Shown: piece by piece, positions 1 through 8,079 of the stretch
Layout: each line of letters opens with the position of its first letter
Numbering within the stretch: the first letter of the stretch is position 1
NCBI GenBank assembly: GCA_035646975.1
Contig: DASROJ010000292.1
Coordinates: forward strand, 1-8,714
Length of the DNA stretch: 8,714 bases
Source of the DNA: DASROJ01 sp035646975
Lineage (GTDB): Bacteria > Acidobacteriota > Polarisedimenticolia > JACPZX01 > DASXTC01
Direction of reading: 5' to 3'
Program-made: the position numbers and the translations under genes
The notes under the pieces: model-generated
What the model was told of the DNA's origin: nothing
What the model saw: only the letters and a program-made list of their open reading frames with translations
The model's database searches: none

Positions 1-100
1 ATATGTCGCCATGAAGCAGATGAAGCAACGGAGGCAATTGTACGGAAGGGGCCGCCGGAACACCACAGAAATTGCCGGCTCGCGAGCAAGGGCGGTGCTC
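1..100. other. Gene-free left edge
   Basis: No gene is supported here. The stretch lies downstream of the response regulator. It holds an imperfect tandem 9-mer (ATGAAGCAG/ATGAAGCAA at 11-28) and a perfect 10-base palindrome, GCTCGCGAGC, at 78-87. The palindrome has no loop and no T-tract, so I do not call it a terminator. A short plus-strand frame beginning at 11 looks like chance. Confidence 0.4.
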
Positions 101-466
101 TCAGGCGGGGTCGACGAGCCGATGAATCGATGCTTTCAGCTCTGTCATGTCAGATGATTTGATCAGGTATTCCCGCGCGGGCCAGCTCCGGAAGTCGTCA
201 CGGTAGGAGTCGTACCCGGTGTTGAGGATTATCGGCAGATTGCTCCGGTGAGAGAGCATTCTTCCCATCGCTTCGATGCCATCCATCCGCGGCATCCTGA
301 TGTCCATCACGACCAGATCGGGCGGCTCGTCCTGCAGGATCTGCAGCGCCGCTGCCGCGTCTCCGACCGTCTCGACGTCGAAGCCCTCGTCCTCGAGCTC
401 GAGCTTATAGAGCTTGCGGAGGTTTTCCTCGTCATCCACCACGAGTACGCGCTTTTTCCGGTTCAT
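101..466 (-). CDS. Single-domain CheY-like response regulator
   Basis: A 121-residue stand-alone receiver domain that would be phosphorylated by a partner histidine kinase in the cytoplasm. Visible landmarks are the acidic pair D11/D12 after the first strand (RVLVVDDEE), the phosphoacceptor D55 in VVMDIRMPRMDG, the switch residue T83 in LNTGYDSY, and the conserved lysine K103. The lysine is followed by SSD rather than the usual proline; from memory the ILNTGY...KSSD pattern belongs to a recurrent subgroup of short regulators. No DNA-binding or other output domain follows, so it probably acts by protein contact or in a phosphorelay. The ATG at 466 was chosen because GAGGTG lies 5 bases upstream and the receiver fold begins there. 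The frame is open for 52 more codons upstream, but that part resembles no domain. No kinase is encoded nearby. The gene is divergent from the secreted hydrolase. Confidence 0.9.
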   Translation of the reverse strand: MNRKKRVLVVDDEENLRKLYKLELEDEGFDVETVGDAAAALQILQDEPPDLVVMDIRMPRMDGIEAMGRMLSHRSNLPIILNTGYDSYRDDFRSWPAREYLIKSSDMTELKASIHRLVDPA

Positions 467-704
467 TTCCGCACCTCGATTCGGTTGATGGCCGGTTCCA
501 TGAGACCAGGATTTCCACTTCAGCGATCCCGCCCACGGCTTGCCAACACATCGCCGTAAGGTACTCAAGAGCAAGCGCGATGCCACCGGAGCATGCCCTG
601 ATTCCGCCAGGTTTCGGCGCATGGCCGTGGCGTTTCGGGTCGTTTCACGCTGACATTGAGGAAAGTGACGCCACGCAAGTCATCGGAACGACCGGAGGGA
701 CCGC
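467..704. promoter_or_regulatory. Divergent intergenic region
   Basis: About 240 bases separate the response regulator (minus) from the hydrolase (plus), so promoters for both should lie here. I cannot identify a convincing -35/-10 or -24/-12 pair on either strand. The clearest structure is an inverted repeat described separately. GGAGGGA at 694-700 is the likely ribosome binding site for the GTG at 705, and GAGGTG at 472-477 (minus) serves the response regulator. Confidence 0.4.
626..675. repeat. Inverted repeat upstream of hydrolase gene
   Basis: CGTGGCGT at 626-633 and its exact reverse complement ACGCCACG at 668-675 are separated by 34 bases and lie 30 bases before the GTG start. The arms could pair as a long-loop stem in the 5' leader or act as two half-sites of an operator. 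An 8-base match over this distance could also be chance in GC-rich DNA. Confidence 0.3.
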
Positions 705-2264
705 GTGATACCATCGAGACTCAATGATAGCGCCCGTCTCGATGACCGGAGAAACCTGGTGACGCCCATCTGGCCAGCGCTGCGTCGGTATCTGCCCGGG
801 ATGCTGCTGCCGCTCATCGCCTCGGCTCAACTGACCTCGGCGGCCACTCCCGGAGAGGCGACCGAGCTCAACGTGGTCGGTTACGACGCGCTCACGGGCA
901 ACCTGGCCATCACCTATCAACCTGCCTGCTCCGCGGCGAATCACCACATCGAATACGGCCCGCTCTCGGCCGTCTCGACGCTCGGCTACACCGGACAGGA
1001 CTGCGCCATCGGGACCAGCGGCTCCTACGCGTCGTTCAACCCGGGGCCGGGTTCGTTTTTCTTCCTCGTGGTCGGCGACGATGGTGCCGGTATCGAAGGA
1101 TCGTACGGTACGAGCCTGGTCAACGGCGTTCCCGCGGAGCGACCGGAAGACACGCTCGATCCGGTCTGCGCCTTTACCCAGAACCTGAGTCAAAGATGCG
1201 ATGGGCCCTTTGCTCCCAACTTGAGCATCAACGCATTCCGTCCGGCGACGGGAACCTCCGGGGCCCCCTTCCAGCGCTGGCCGATCGGATCTGGCGAGAA
1301 GCTGTCGCCGGGAGCGGGTATCCGCGTCAACGGCGACGATGACGACGCCGACGGGCTGGCGGATCGCGACGATTCGGACGTGCCGTCGGAAAACGATCTC
1401 GTCGAGGTGACGCTCAGCGCGGATCCCTTCAGTCCGCCGGCCGGGTTCGAGTACACGCTGACACGAAGCAACGCCAACATCAGGGTGTGGAGCACACCGA
1501 CGAAGAACGGTGAGATTCTCGCGTCGGGCAGCACCGTGCCGGTGTCATTCTCTTCGACGACCCGCTCTGTGTGGATCGAGAATCCCGGTGGGGGCGCCGC
1601 CGACCTGGATCTGTCCGCCCGGGAGATCGCGTCGGGCTCGGTCGTCGCCCTGGATCGAGTTCATTTCTTCCCGTTCACCAGCCTGGTCATCGCTCTGGGT
1701 GGAGAGAGCCAGGTGCCCGCGGACCCGCCGCTGGAGCCGACCAACCACGGCACCTTTCAGCTCGCCATCACCCTGTACCGCATGGGCTACGATGTCCACA
1801 TGTACGATGAAGATGTGGTCAACAGCTCCGGCGCCGGAGCGGCCTACAACGAGGTGGTCAGCGCCATCCAGAAACGCCAGGTGACTCGCGTGGCGATCTA
1901 TGGATACAGCCATGGCGGCGGATCGACCAACGACCTGGCCGTGCGGTTGAACGCCAACCGCGCCACTATCGGCGCCTTCACGATCGACTTCACCGCTTAC
2001 GTGGACGGGATCGACAACAAGTCCGACTTCGACATCGACACCGAGACGGCGCTGCCCGCCTCAACCCTGTATCACGCGAACTACTACGAGCATCCCGGGT
2101 GCGGATTCCTGCAGCTTTGCGGCGGACCGATTGCGGGCGCCAATCTCAACGTGAACGTGACAGCCACTCCCTGGGGAGGCAGTCTCACCCATTTCACGAT
2201 CGACGATGCGCCGCAGGTTCTGCAGGGTATCCTGGACCTGCTGGTGGCTCATGTCGCTCAGTAG
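705..2264 (+). CDS. Secreted putative alpha/beta-hydrolase (lipase-like) with N-terminal extracellular module
   Basis: A 519-residue protein, probably exported. A hydrophobic segment (about 30-45, LPGMLLPLIASAQ) ends in a signal peptidase-like TSA-A site. Residues about 50-170 form a beta-rich module with Cys75, Cys100, Cys155 and Cys165 and the phrases NPGPGSFFFLVVG and ERPEDT; similar modules occur in many secreted proteins of environmental bacteria, often at the C-terminus (from memory). An acidic loop at 209-225 (NGDDDDADGLADRDDSD) looks calcium-binding. The C-terminal half has a hydrolase-like nucleophile elbow, GYSHGG, with Ser402. His496 in SLTHF and an Asp in IDFTAYVDGID (429 or 434) are plausible triad partners. 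The substrate cannot be inferred; lipase, esterase or peptidase are all possible. The GTG at 705 has GGAGGGA just upstream. A second in-frame GTG at 759, also with an upstream GGAG, would give a more typical short signal peptide and may be the true start. It is the first gene of a three-gene plus-strand unit. Confidence 0.75.
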   Translation: MIPSRLNDSARLDDRRNLVTPIWPALRRYLPGMLLPLIASAQLTSAATPGEATELNVVGYDALTGNLAITYQPACSAANHHIEYGPLSAVSTLGYTGQDCAIGTSGSYASFNPGPGSFFFLVVGDDGAGIEGSYGTSLVNGVPAERPEDTLDPVCAFTQNLSQRCDGPFAPNLSINAFRPATGTSGAPFQRWPIGSGEKLSPGAGIRVNGDDDDADGLADRDDSDVPSENDLVEVTLSADPFSPPAGFEYTLTRSNANIRVWSTPTKNGEILASGSTVPVSFSSTTRSVWIENPGGGAADLDLSAREIASGSVVALDRVHFFPFTSLVIALGGESQVPADPPLEPTNHGTFQLAITLYRMGYDVHMYDEDVVNSSGAGAAYNEVVSAIQKRQVTRVAIYGYSHGGGSTNDLAVRLNANRATIGAFTIDFTAYVDGIDNKSDFDIDTETALPASTLYHANYYEHPGCGFLQLCGGPIAGANLNVNVTATPWGGSLTHFTIDDAPQVLQGILDLLVAHVAQ

Positions 2265-2273
2265 CGAGGACCG

Positions 2274-3104
2274 ATGAGGCGTCTTGCCGGGAAGGCCGGA
2301 AGGCTGGGTCTAACCGCTCTGGTGATGTCGATGGCGCTGGGCTGGCTTGCTGCAAGCCCGGTTCAATCGTCTTCCGGTGCGCGTATCGATCCCGGGTACC
2401 GGTCCCGCATCGAGCAGACGGTCGCCGCCATCGTGCGCCAGGACGACACCGCGGCTTCGCGCATCGAGCTGCTGCGGGAATTCGCCGACGGCCGACGCCA
2501 GGATCTTCTGCTCCAGCTGGCGCTCTATCTTGCCGACGCGACGGGCACGGAACAGAGCATGGCGGGCGCGCTGATCGTCCAGCATTTCGAGTTCACCCCG
2601 GATGAGAAGATCGGGACCGTCCTTCCGCATCTGGGCGCCGCGAAGGGCGCGTTTCGCAAGGTGCTGACCGAGCTGCTCGGAACGATCGATCGCCCCGACC
2701 GGGGCGCGCCGGATTTCAAAGTCTACGAACCGCTCCTTCTGAAGCAGAAGCAGGCGCCACCTGCCGCCTTGATCCGGTATCTCTACGAAGTTTCGCCCGG
2801 CGCCGCCGTGGAAACGATGCTTCGCGTCTACGAGGGCGCAAGCCGGAGGCAGGCCCCTGTCTCGGGCAGGATTCTGACCCTCGAGCAGCTCCTCGCGGGG
2901 CATACCGAGCCGGCCAGCTGGTCGGATGCCGATCTCGCCGAGGCCCGAGGGGCGCTCCGGGCGCTGCTGCAGGAACCTGTCTGGTGGCTTCGTCTTTATG
3001 CCGGCGCCGTCCTCAGGGACCGTCCGGTCCTTGCCACTCCAGATCTCGCGATGCGGGTCGCCGACGATGCGAGCCCTCTGGTGAAAGAGTCGCTTGCCCC
3101 GTGA
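2274..3104 (+). CDS. Secreted helical protein of unknown function, possibly HEAT-like
   Basis: I do not recognise a named family. The 276-residue product starts with a basic N-terminus (RRLAGKAGR) and a hydrophobic stretch (about 11-28, LGLTALVMSMALGWLAA), indicating a Sec signal peptide or membrane anchor. The rest is almost entirely predicted helix, rich in Leu, Ala and Arg with no cysteines. Segments such as LRLYAGAVLRDRP (239-251) and LAMRVADDASPLVKESL (258-274) resemble HEAT-repeat helix pairs, suggesting a protein-binding solenoid; this is inference. No catalytic motif is visible. The ATG lies 9 bases after the hydrolase stop, with GCGAGGA just upstream, so the two genes are probably co-transcribed and both products exported. 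It may serve as a partner or scaffold for the hydrolase. Its stop overlaps the start of the next gene in ATGA. Its last 109 bases are also covered on the other strand by the extended ctaF frame. Confidence 0.6.
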   Translation: MRRLAGKAGRLGLTALVMSMALGWLAASPVQSSSGARIDPGYRSRIEQTVAAIVRQDDTAASRIELLREFADGRRQDLLLQLALYLADATGTEQSMAGALIVQHFEFTPDEKIGTVLPHLGAAKGAFRKVLTELLGTIDRPDRGAPDFKVYEPLLLKQKQAPPAALIRYLYEVSPGAAVETMLRVYEGASRRQAPVSGRILTLEQLLAGHTEPASWSDADLAEARGALRALLQEPVWWLRLYAGAVLRDRPVLATPDLAMRVADDASPLVKESLAP

Positions 3105-3628
3105 TGCCTCATGACAGGGCGCTGCCCGAACATCTCAGGACACCGCACCCCTCCCGTCTCGATCCCGCCAGGGCCGATTACGCTGTCATCATGAAACGCC
3201 ACGACGAGGCGACGGCCGGACACCTGAGCCTCTACGTCGATCCGCTCACGGGGGCCTCGGTCTTCACCGCGCTGGCGCTCTGGGAACGGGGATACTGCTG
3301 CGAGTCGGGGTGCCGTCACTGCCCCTACCTGGCGCGCTGACTGCTTCATCCATCCACGGGTGGCGTAATCCCCCATCGTCAGCGCGATCAGGATGATCAG
3401 CCAGAGCACTCCGGCGCACAGCATGACCCAGATCAGCCGGCTGCCGTAGCGCGCGTGCATGAAGTAGAGCACCACCAGCGTCGCCTTGGCGCACGCGATG
3501 CTCATCGCCACCACCGTGTTGAGTGGACCCAGATCGACCATGGCCGCCGCCACGGTCAGGCCGGTCAGGACGATCAGCGTCGCGAAAATCGCGAAGTAAA
3601 CCTTGCTCGGGACGACATGCCCTGACAT
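2996..3628 (-). CDS. ctaF: Cytochrome c oxidase subunit IV (caa3-type), with abnormal C-terminal extension
   Basis: The first roughly 95 residues are a standard prokaryotic subunit IV, a small structural subunit of the oxidase. It has three membrane helices at about 10-30, 37-57 and 64-86, the family phrase KATLVVLYFMHAR (48-60), and the closing phrase MGDYATRGW (85-93). The ATG at 3628 shares one base with the ctaE stop (TGATG). Family members usually end near TRGW, but here the frame runs on for about 117 residues to a stop at 2996. That tail is rich in Arg and Pro, has no membrane helix, and is antisense to the whole DUF5522 gene and the end of the gene before it. A tandem GGATGGAT lies at the junction; with one copy the frame would read CGT GGA TGA and stop after Gly92. 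The tail is therefore probably not conserved coding, and the functional gene likely ends near 3350. The subunit identity is secure, the 3' end is not. Confidence 0.8.
   Translation of the reverse strand: MSGHVVPSKVYFAIFATLIVLTGLTVAAAMVDLGPLNTVVAMSIACAKATLVVLYFMHARYGSRLIWVMLCAGVLWLIILIALTMGDYATRGWMKQSARQVGAVTAPRLAAVSPFPERQRGEDRGPRERIDVEAQVSGRRLVVAFHDDSVIGPGGIETGGVRCPEMFGQRPVMRHHGASDSFTRGLASSATRIARSGVARTGRSLRTAPA
3104..3340 (+). CDS. DUF5522 family small cysteine-rich protein
   Basis: A 78-residue protein matching DUF5522 as I recall the family. It has R24-A-D-Y, then YVDPLTG (44-50) and VFTALALWERGYCC (53-66), ending in CCESGCRHCPY with Cys65, Cys66, Cys70 and Cys73. The CC-x3-C-x2-C cluster looks metal-binding (zinc or iron-sulfur), but the function is unknown. 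It has no signal peptide, so it is cytoplasmic, unlike the two products encoded upstream. The ATG at 3104 shares its A with the preceding TGA and has no clear Shine-Dalgarno, so translational coupling is likely; the reading frame stays open further upstream, but family similarity starts only around residue 15. The gene lies wholly inside the opposite-strand extension of ctaF and ends about where the conserved part of CtaF ends. Confidence 0.8.
   Translation: MPHDRALPEHLRTPHPSRLDPARADYAVIMKRHDEATAGHLSLYVDPLTGASVFTALALWERGYCCESGCRHCPYLAR
3346..3355 (-). repeat. Tandem GGAT duplication at the ctaF family C-terminus
   Basis: On the minus strand the bases read GGATGGATGA, two tandem copies of GGAT followed by GA. 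In the ctaF frame these give GGA TGG ATG A. One copy fewer gives GGA TGA, a stop at the usual end of the family. This is consistent with a slippage mutation or an assembly error, but it may be coincidence. Confidence 0.4.
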
Positions 3629-4270
3629 CAGTGACGGCCCACCAGGTAGAGCAGAGGAAAGAGGAAGATCCAGACGATGTCGACGAAGTGCCAGTAGAGC
3701 CCCGCCATCTCCACCGGCGTGTAATACGCCGGGGTGAATCTCCCTGCACGGGATTGACGCGCCAGGTTCAGCAGAAGCCCCAGACCAATCACCATGTGCA
3801 GCGCGTGCATGCCAGTCATGGCGAAGTAGAGCGAGAAGAACAGCTGCGCCGGCCGCGCCTCGGCCCCGTGAAAAACGAACGACGGCCCGGGGACATGATG
3901 CTCGGCGAACTTGTGGGCGTACTCCACCGACTTGATGCCGAGAAAGGCGCCGCCCAGCAGGATGGTCGCGACAAGCCAGCCGACGAGCGCCTTTCTCCGG
4001 CCGAGCTGCGCGGCCTGCACGCCGAGCGCCATCGTCAGACTGCTGCAGATCAGCACCGCCGTGTTGATCGCCCCCAGGCGGAGATCGAGCGAGCGGCTCG
4101 CCTCGACCCATGCCCCGGGATAACCGGACCGGTAGACAACGTAGGCCATGAACAGTCCGCCGAAGAAAAGGATCTCGGTGATCAGGAAGACCCACATCCC
4201 GAGCGTGGCGGCGTCCTTCTGCTGGTCGGCGCTGTCGAAGTGGTGAAGATGCGAGGCCATCGCGCGCGCT

Positions 4271-4278
<8 letters not shown>
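3628..4278 (-). CDS. ctaE: Cytochrome c oxidase subunit III
   Basis: A 216-residue integral membrane subunit that stabilises proton uptake by subunit I. Five membrane helices are visible at about 27-48, 68-90, 97-116, 144-169 and 195-213, which fits the short five-helix subunit III of caa3-type enzymes. Family landmarks are LITEILFFGGLF (32-43, with Glu35), the TGMHALHMVIG phrase (155-165) and YWHFVDIVWIFLF (195-207). The chosen start is TTG at 4278, backed by GGAGGGAGG ending 5 bases upstream. An ATG at codon 7 (4260) would also give a complete protein but has a much weaker upstream signal. The start overlaps the end of ctaD by 8 bases and the stop shares one base with the ctaF start, so translation is probably coupled along the operon. 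Confidence 0.95.
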
Positions 4279-5874
<1,596 letters not shown>

Positions 5875-5878
<4 letters not shown>

Positions 5879-6819
5879 GACTTTTCCGCCTTGGGACCGA
5901 TGGTCTTGAGGTACTCGATGATCTGCATGAGGCCCTCTTCGCCGACGAGGCCGCGAAACGTGGGCATGACCGGGTCGTAGCCATCGACCACCCTGGCCTG
6001 CGGGTCGAGGATCGATTCCCGAAGGTAGGCCTCGTTCGCCGTCGCGATGCCTCCCCCCTTCAGCCTGATGGTCGACCCGAACACACCCTGCAGCGACGGA
6101 CCCCGTCCTTTCGATTCCGGGTTGTGACAGGTGATGCAGCCGAGATTGGTGAACAGTCGCTCGCCGGCCCGCGCGGGTGACAGGTCGCGAACGCCGCCGC
6201 CCAGCCACGCCTCGAACTCCTCGGGCTGCTGCACCACGATCCAGCCGATCATCCCGGAGTGCTTCGTGCCGCAGTACTCGGCGCAGAACAGGTGGTACCT
6301 GCCGGGCCGCGTGGCCTGGAACCAGAGGGTGGTGTACCGGCCCGGCAGCACATCGGCCTTCACCCGGAACGCCGGGACGAAGAAGCTGTGTATCACGTCC
6401 TCGGAGGTCATCGTCAGCTTGACGGCGCGGCCCACGGGCACGTGAAGCTCGTTGATCTCACGGCGCCCGTTGAGATGCTGGAGCTTCCACATCCAGCGTT
6501 TCCCGACCACGAGGATGTTCATCGTGTCATCGGGCGGGCGGTTGACATGGAAGAAGATGTTCGCGCCCCAGACGAAGACCGTCATGGAGACGACGAACGG
6601 GAGGATCGTCCAGATCAGCTCGAGGCGCATCGAGCCGTTGGAAGCGCCCAGACGGCTCGCCTTCGACTCCCGGCGATAGCGCACCGCGAAGACGACGAGC
6701 AGACCCGCGATGAGCAGCGACATCACCGCGCTGATCGCGATCAGGTACAGGTAGAGCGCGTCCACCTGCCCCGCACTGGTCGAGGCCCTCGCCGGGAAGA
6801 GCGGGAGATCACTCCACAT
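5875..6819 (-). CDS. ctaC: Cytochrome c oxidase subunit II with fused cytochrome c domain (caa3-type)
   Basis: A 314-residue subunit that accepts electrons from the quinol-oxidising complex and feeds subunit I. Two membrane helices (about 21-47 and 66-90) precede a periplasmic cupredoxin domain with a complete CuA site: His144 (DVIHSFFVP), then Cys179, Glu181, Cys183, His187 and Met190 in CAEYCGTKHSGM. The aromatic KRWMWKLQH stretch (107-115) is the usual electron-transfer patch. A class I cytochrome c domain follows (about 213-308) with CITCH (Cys228, Cys231, His232) and probable distal Met285 in PVMPTFRG, which makes the enzyme caa3-type. There is no lipobox or long signal peptide; the N-terminus begins with a short FPARASTSAGQVD stretch that should sit in the periplasm. 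The ATG at 6819 lies 13 bases after the sco stop with a modest GGTGAAG upstream. Confidence 0.96.
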
Positions 6820-6832
6820 GCTTCACCATCGA

Positions 6833-7675
6833 TCAGACGACCTTTCCATGGGGCTGGCGGCGCCTGGCTGCGGCATCGCGTCGCAGCATCGCGACGACGA
6901 ATGCCGAAAGGGCGAGCACGGTCGCCACTCCGCCCATCCTGATCAAGCTCAGCGAGGCCGCGCCGTAGCGGCCCGTGGCGGGGTCGTAGGAGTAGCACAA
7001 CAGCATCAGCCGATCCGCCATGCTGCCGATCTTCCCCGAGGAGGCGGCCACCAGCGAAAGCCTGAGATCGCGCGGCGCATACTCGATCCCGAAGAAGTAC
7101 TGCGCAATCTTTCCTGCGGGAGTGATCACGACGACCCCGCTGGGGTGAGCGTACTGGTCCTTGCCGGGATCGTAGACGTAGCGAAACCCCACCGTGTCCG
7201 CGAGCCGTTTGATCGACGCCTCATCGCCGGACAGGAAGTGCCATCCCTCCGCCTTGCCGAGCTGTCTGTATTCCTTCAGGTAGCCCTCTTTCTTCGCGGC
7301 GGCCATCTGCGACGTCTCGCGCGGATCGATCGACACGGTGATCACGTCGTAATCGCGCCCCATCGCGAGGTTCAGGGCGCCCGCGCTGCTCGCGATGCCG
7401 TTGAGCACCAGGGTGCAGAGCATGGGACAGCGGTAATAGGCCAGGTTGAGAACCACCGGGCGAGCGCCGAAGTAGTCGCCGAGACGCACCGCACGCCCGG
7501 TCTCGTCGCGAAACGGCAGGTCGAGCGGCAGCGACTCGCCGAGATGCTGGTCGAACCCCACTTCGGGAAATGGCGGGCGCAGCTCGCGCGCCAGGCCCGG
7601 GACGCCGGCCGCCGTCGCAGCGACGATCAGGATGGCAACGGTCGCGAGGCATCTCATGGTTCGCCCTCTGATCAC
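6833..7675 (-). CDS. SCO1/SenC copper chaperone for CuA assembly
   Basis: A 280-residue thioredoxin-fold protein that binds copper and metallates the CuA centre of the neighbouring subunit II. The copper ligands are Cys83 and Cys87 in YYRCPMLCTLV and His177 in YAHPSGVVVI. An N-terminal hydrophobic segment (about 9-29, CLATVAILIVAATAAGVPGLA) looks like a cleavable signal peptide, and a second one at 248-264 (GGVATVLALSAFVVAML) followed by Arg-rich residues is a C-terminal anchor. This differs from classical SCO1, which is held by an N-terminal helix. Two starts are plausible. GTG at 7675 overlaps the preceding stop (GTGA) and has AGGAAGGGA upstream; ATG at 7657 has GAGGG about 7 bases upstream and gives the more typical signal peptide. 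Position in an actF-sco-ctaC order fits a cox assembly role. Confidence 0.93.
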   Translation of the reverse strand: MIRGRTMRCLATVAILIVAATAAGVPGLARELRPPFPEVGFDQHLGESLPLDLPFRDETGRAVRLGDYFGARPVVLNLAYYRCPMLCTLVLNGIASSAGALNLAMGRDYDVITVSIDPRETSQMAAAKKEGYLKEYRQLGKAEGWHFLSGDEASIKRLADTVGFRYVYDPGKDQYAHPSGVVVITPAGKIAQYFFGIEYAPRDLRLSLVAASSGKIGSMADRLMLLCYSYDPATGRYGAASLSLIRMGGVATVLALSAFVVAMLRRDAAARRRQPHGKVV

Positions 7676-8079
7676 TTCAGTCCCTTCCTGACCACGATTT
7701 CCATCGCCTTGCGCACCGGGATTCTCACCTCGCCGGCTTTCCGGTCGACCCAGCCGTAACCGTTGAGCAGCGCCTCTTCCTCCGCGCGGTAGTCGGCCAG
7801 ATCCTTTGCCGGACTTTCCTGGAGTCGCGGCTCCGGTGGCAGCTCCACCGCGGGCCGCATCATCAGCGTGGTCGGCTCACCCTGGCGCCCGGCCTCACGT
7901 CTGGCGAACCAGTCGAACAGCCAGACCATCGACCCCAGCACGATGACCAGCACGGCGGCCAGCCCGACACCGAACAGGGCCGCTCCACGGATGTTGACAT
8001 CCTTTGTTTCATGCGCCCCGTGGAACTCGCCCGTCCCGGGTGTCGCAGGCTGCGGGCCGGACGCATCAGACGCTGCCAT
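7672..8079 (-). CDS. Small single-pass membrane protein of the alternative complex III/caa3 cluster
   Basis: A 135-residue protein of undefined biochemical function. An N-terminal Pro/Gly/Ser-rich stretch leads to HETKDVNIRGAA (22-33), then one membrane helix (about 34-56, FGVGLAAVLVIVLGSMVWLF). The C-terminal part would be periplasmic and carries PRLQESPAKDL (84-94), YRAEEEALLNGYGWVD (97-112) and VRIPVRKAMEIV (118-129). From memory, this C-terminal pattern recurs in small proteins encoded between actF and sco in other bacteria, which suggests an accessory subunit or assembly factor of the respiratory supercomplex. It has no cysteine, CXXCH or obvious metal site, so it is unlikely to carry electrons. 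The ATG at 8079 overlaps actF by 14 bases with GGAGG upstream inside actF, and its stop overlaps the sco GTG. Confidence 0.8.
   Translation of the reverse strand: MAASDASGPQPATPGTGEFHGAHETKDVNIRGAALFGVGLAAVLVIVLGSMVWLFDWFARREAGRQGEPTTLMMRPAVELPPEPRLQESPAKDLADYRAEEEALLNGYGWVDRKAGEVRIPVRKAMEIVVRKGLK

Noticed and set aside
11..28. Tandem 9-mer ATGAAGCAG/ATGAAGCAA
   Set aside because: Only two imperfect copies; too short to call a repeat array or regulatory element.
467..622. 52-residue N-terminal extension of the response regulator
   Set aside because: No domain, and the ATG at 466 has a well-placed GAGGTG and starts exactly at the receiver fold.
645..1193. Minus-strand open frame of 182 codons
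   Set aside because: Antisense to the N-terminal module of the secreted hydrolase; Arg/Gly-rich translation with no recognisable motif.
5879..6208. Upstream extension of the ctaD frame by 110 codons
   Set aside because: It overlaps the ctaC cytochrome c domain out of frame and resembles no oxidase sequence; the ATG at 5878 starts at the conserved N-terminus.
6818..7759. Plus-strand open frame of 313 codons
   Set aside because: Antisense to the sco gene, whose copper motif and membrane helices are clear; the product shows no domain.
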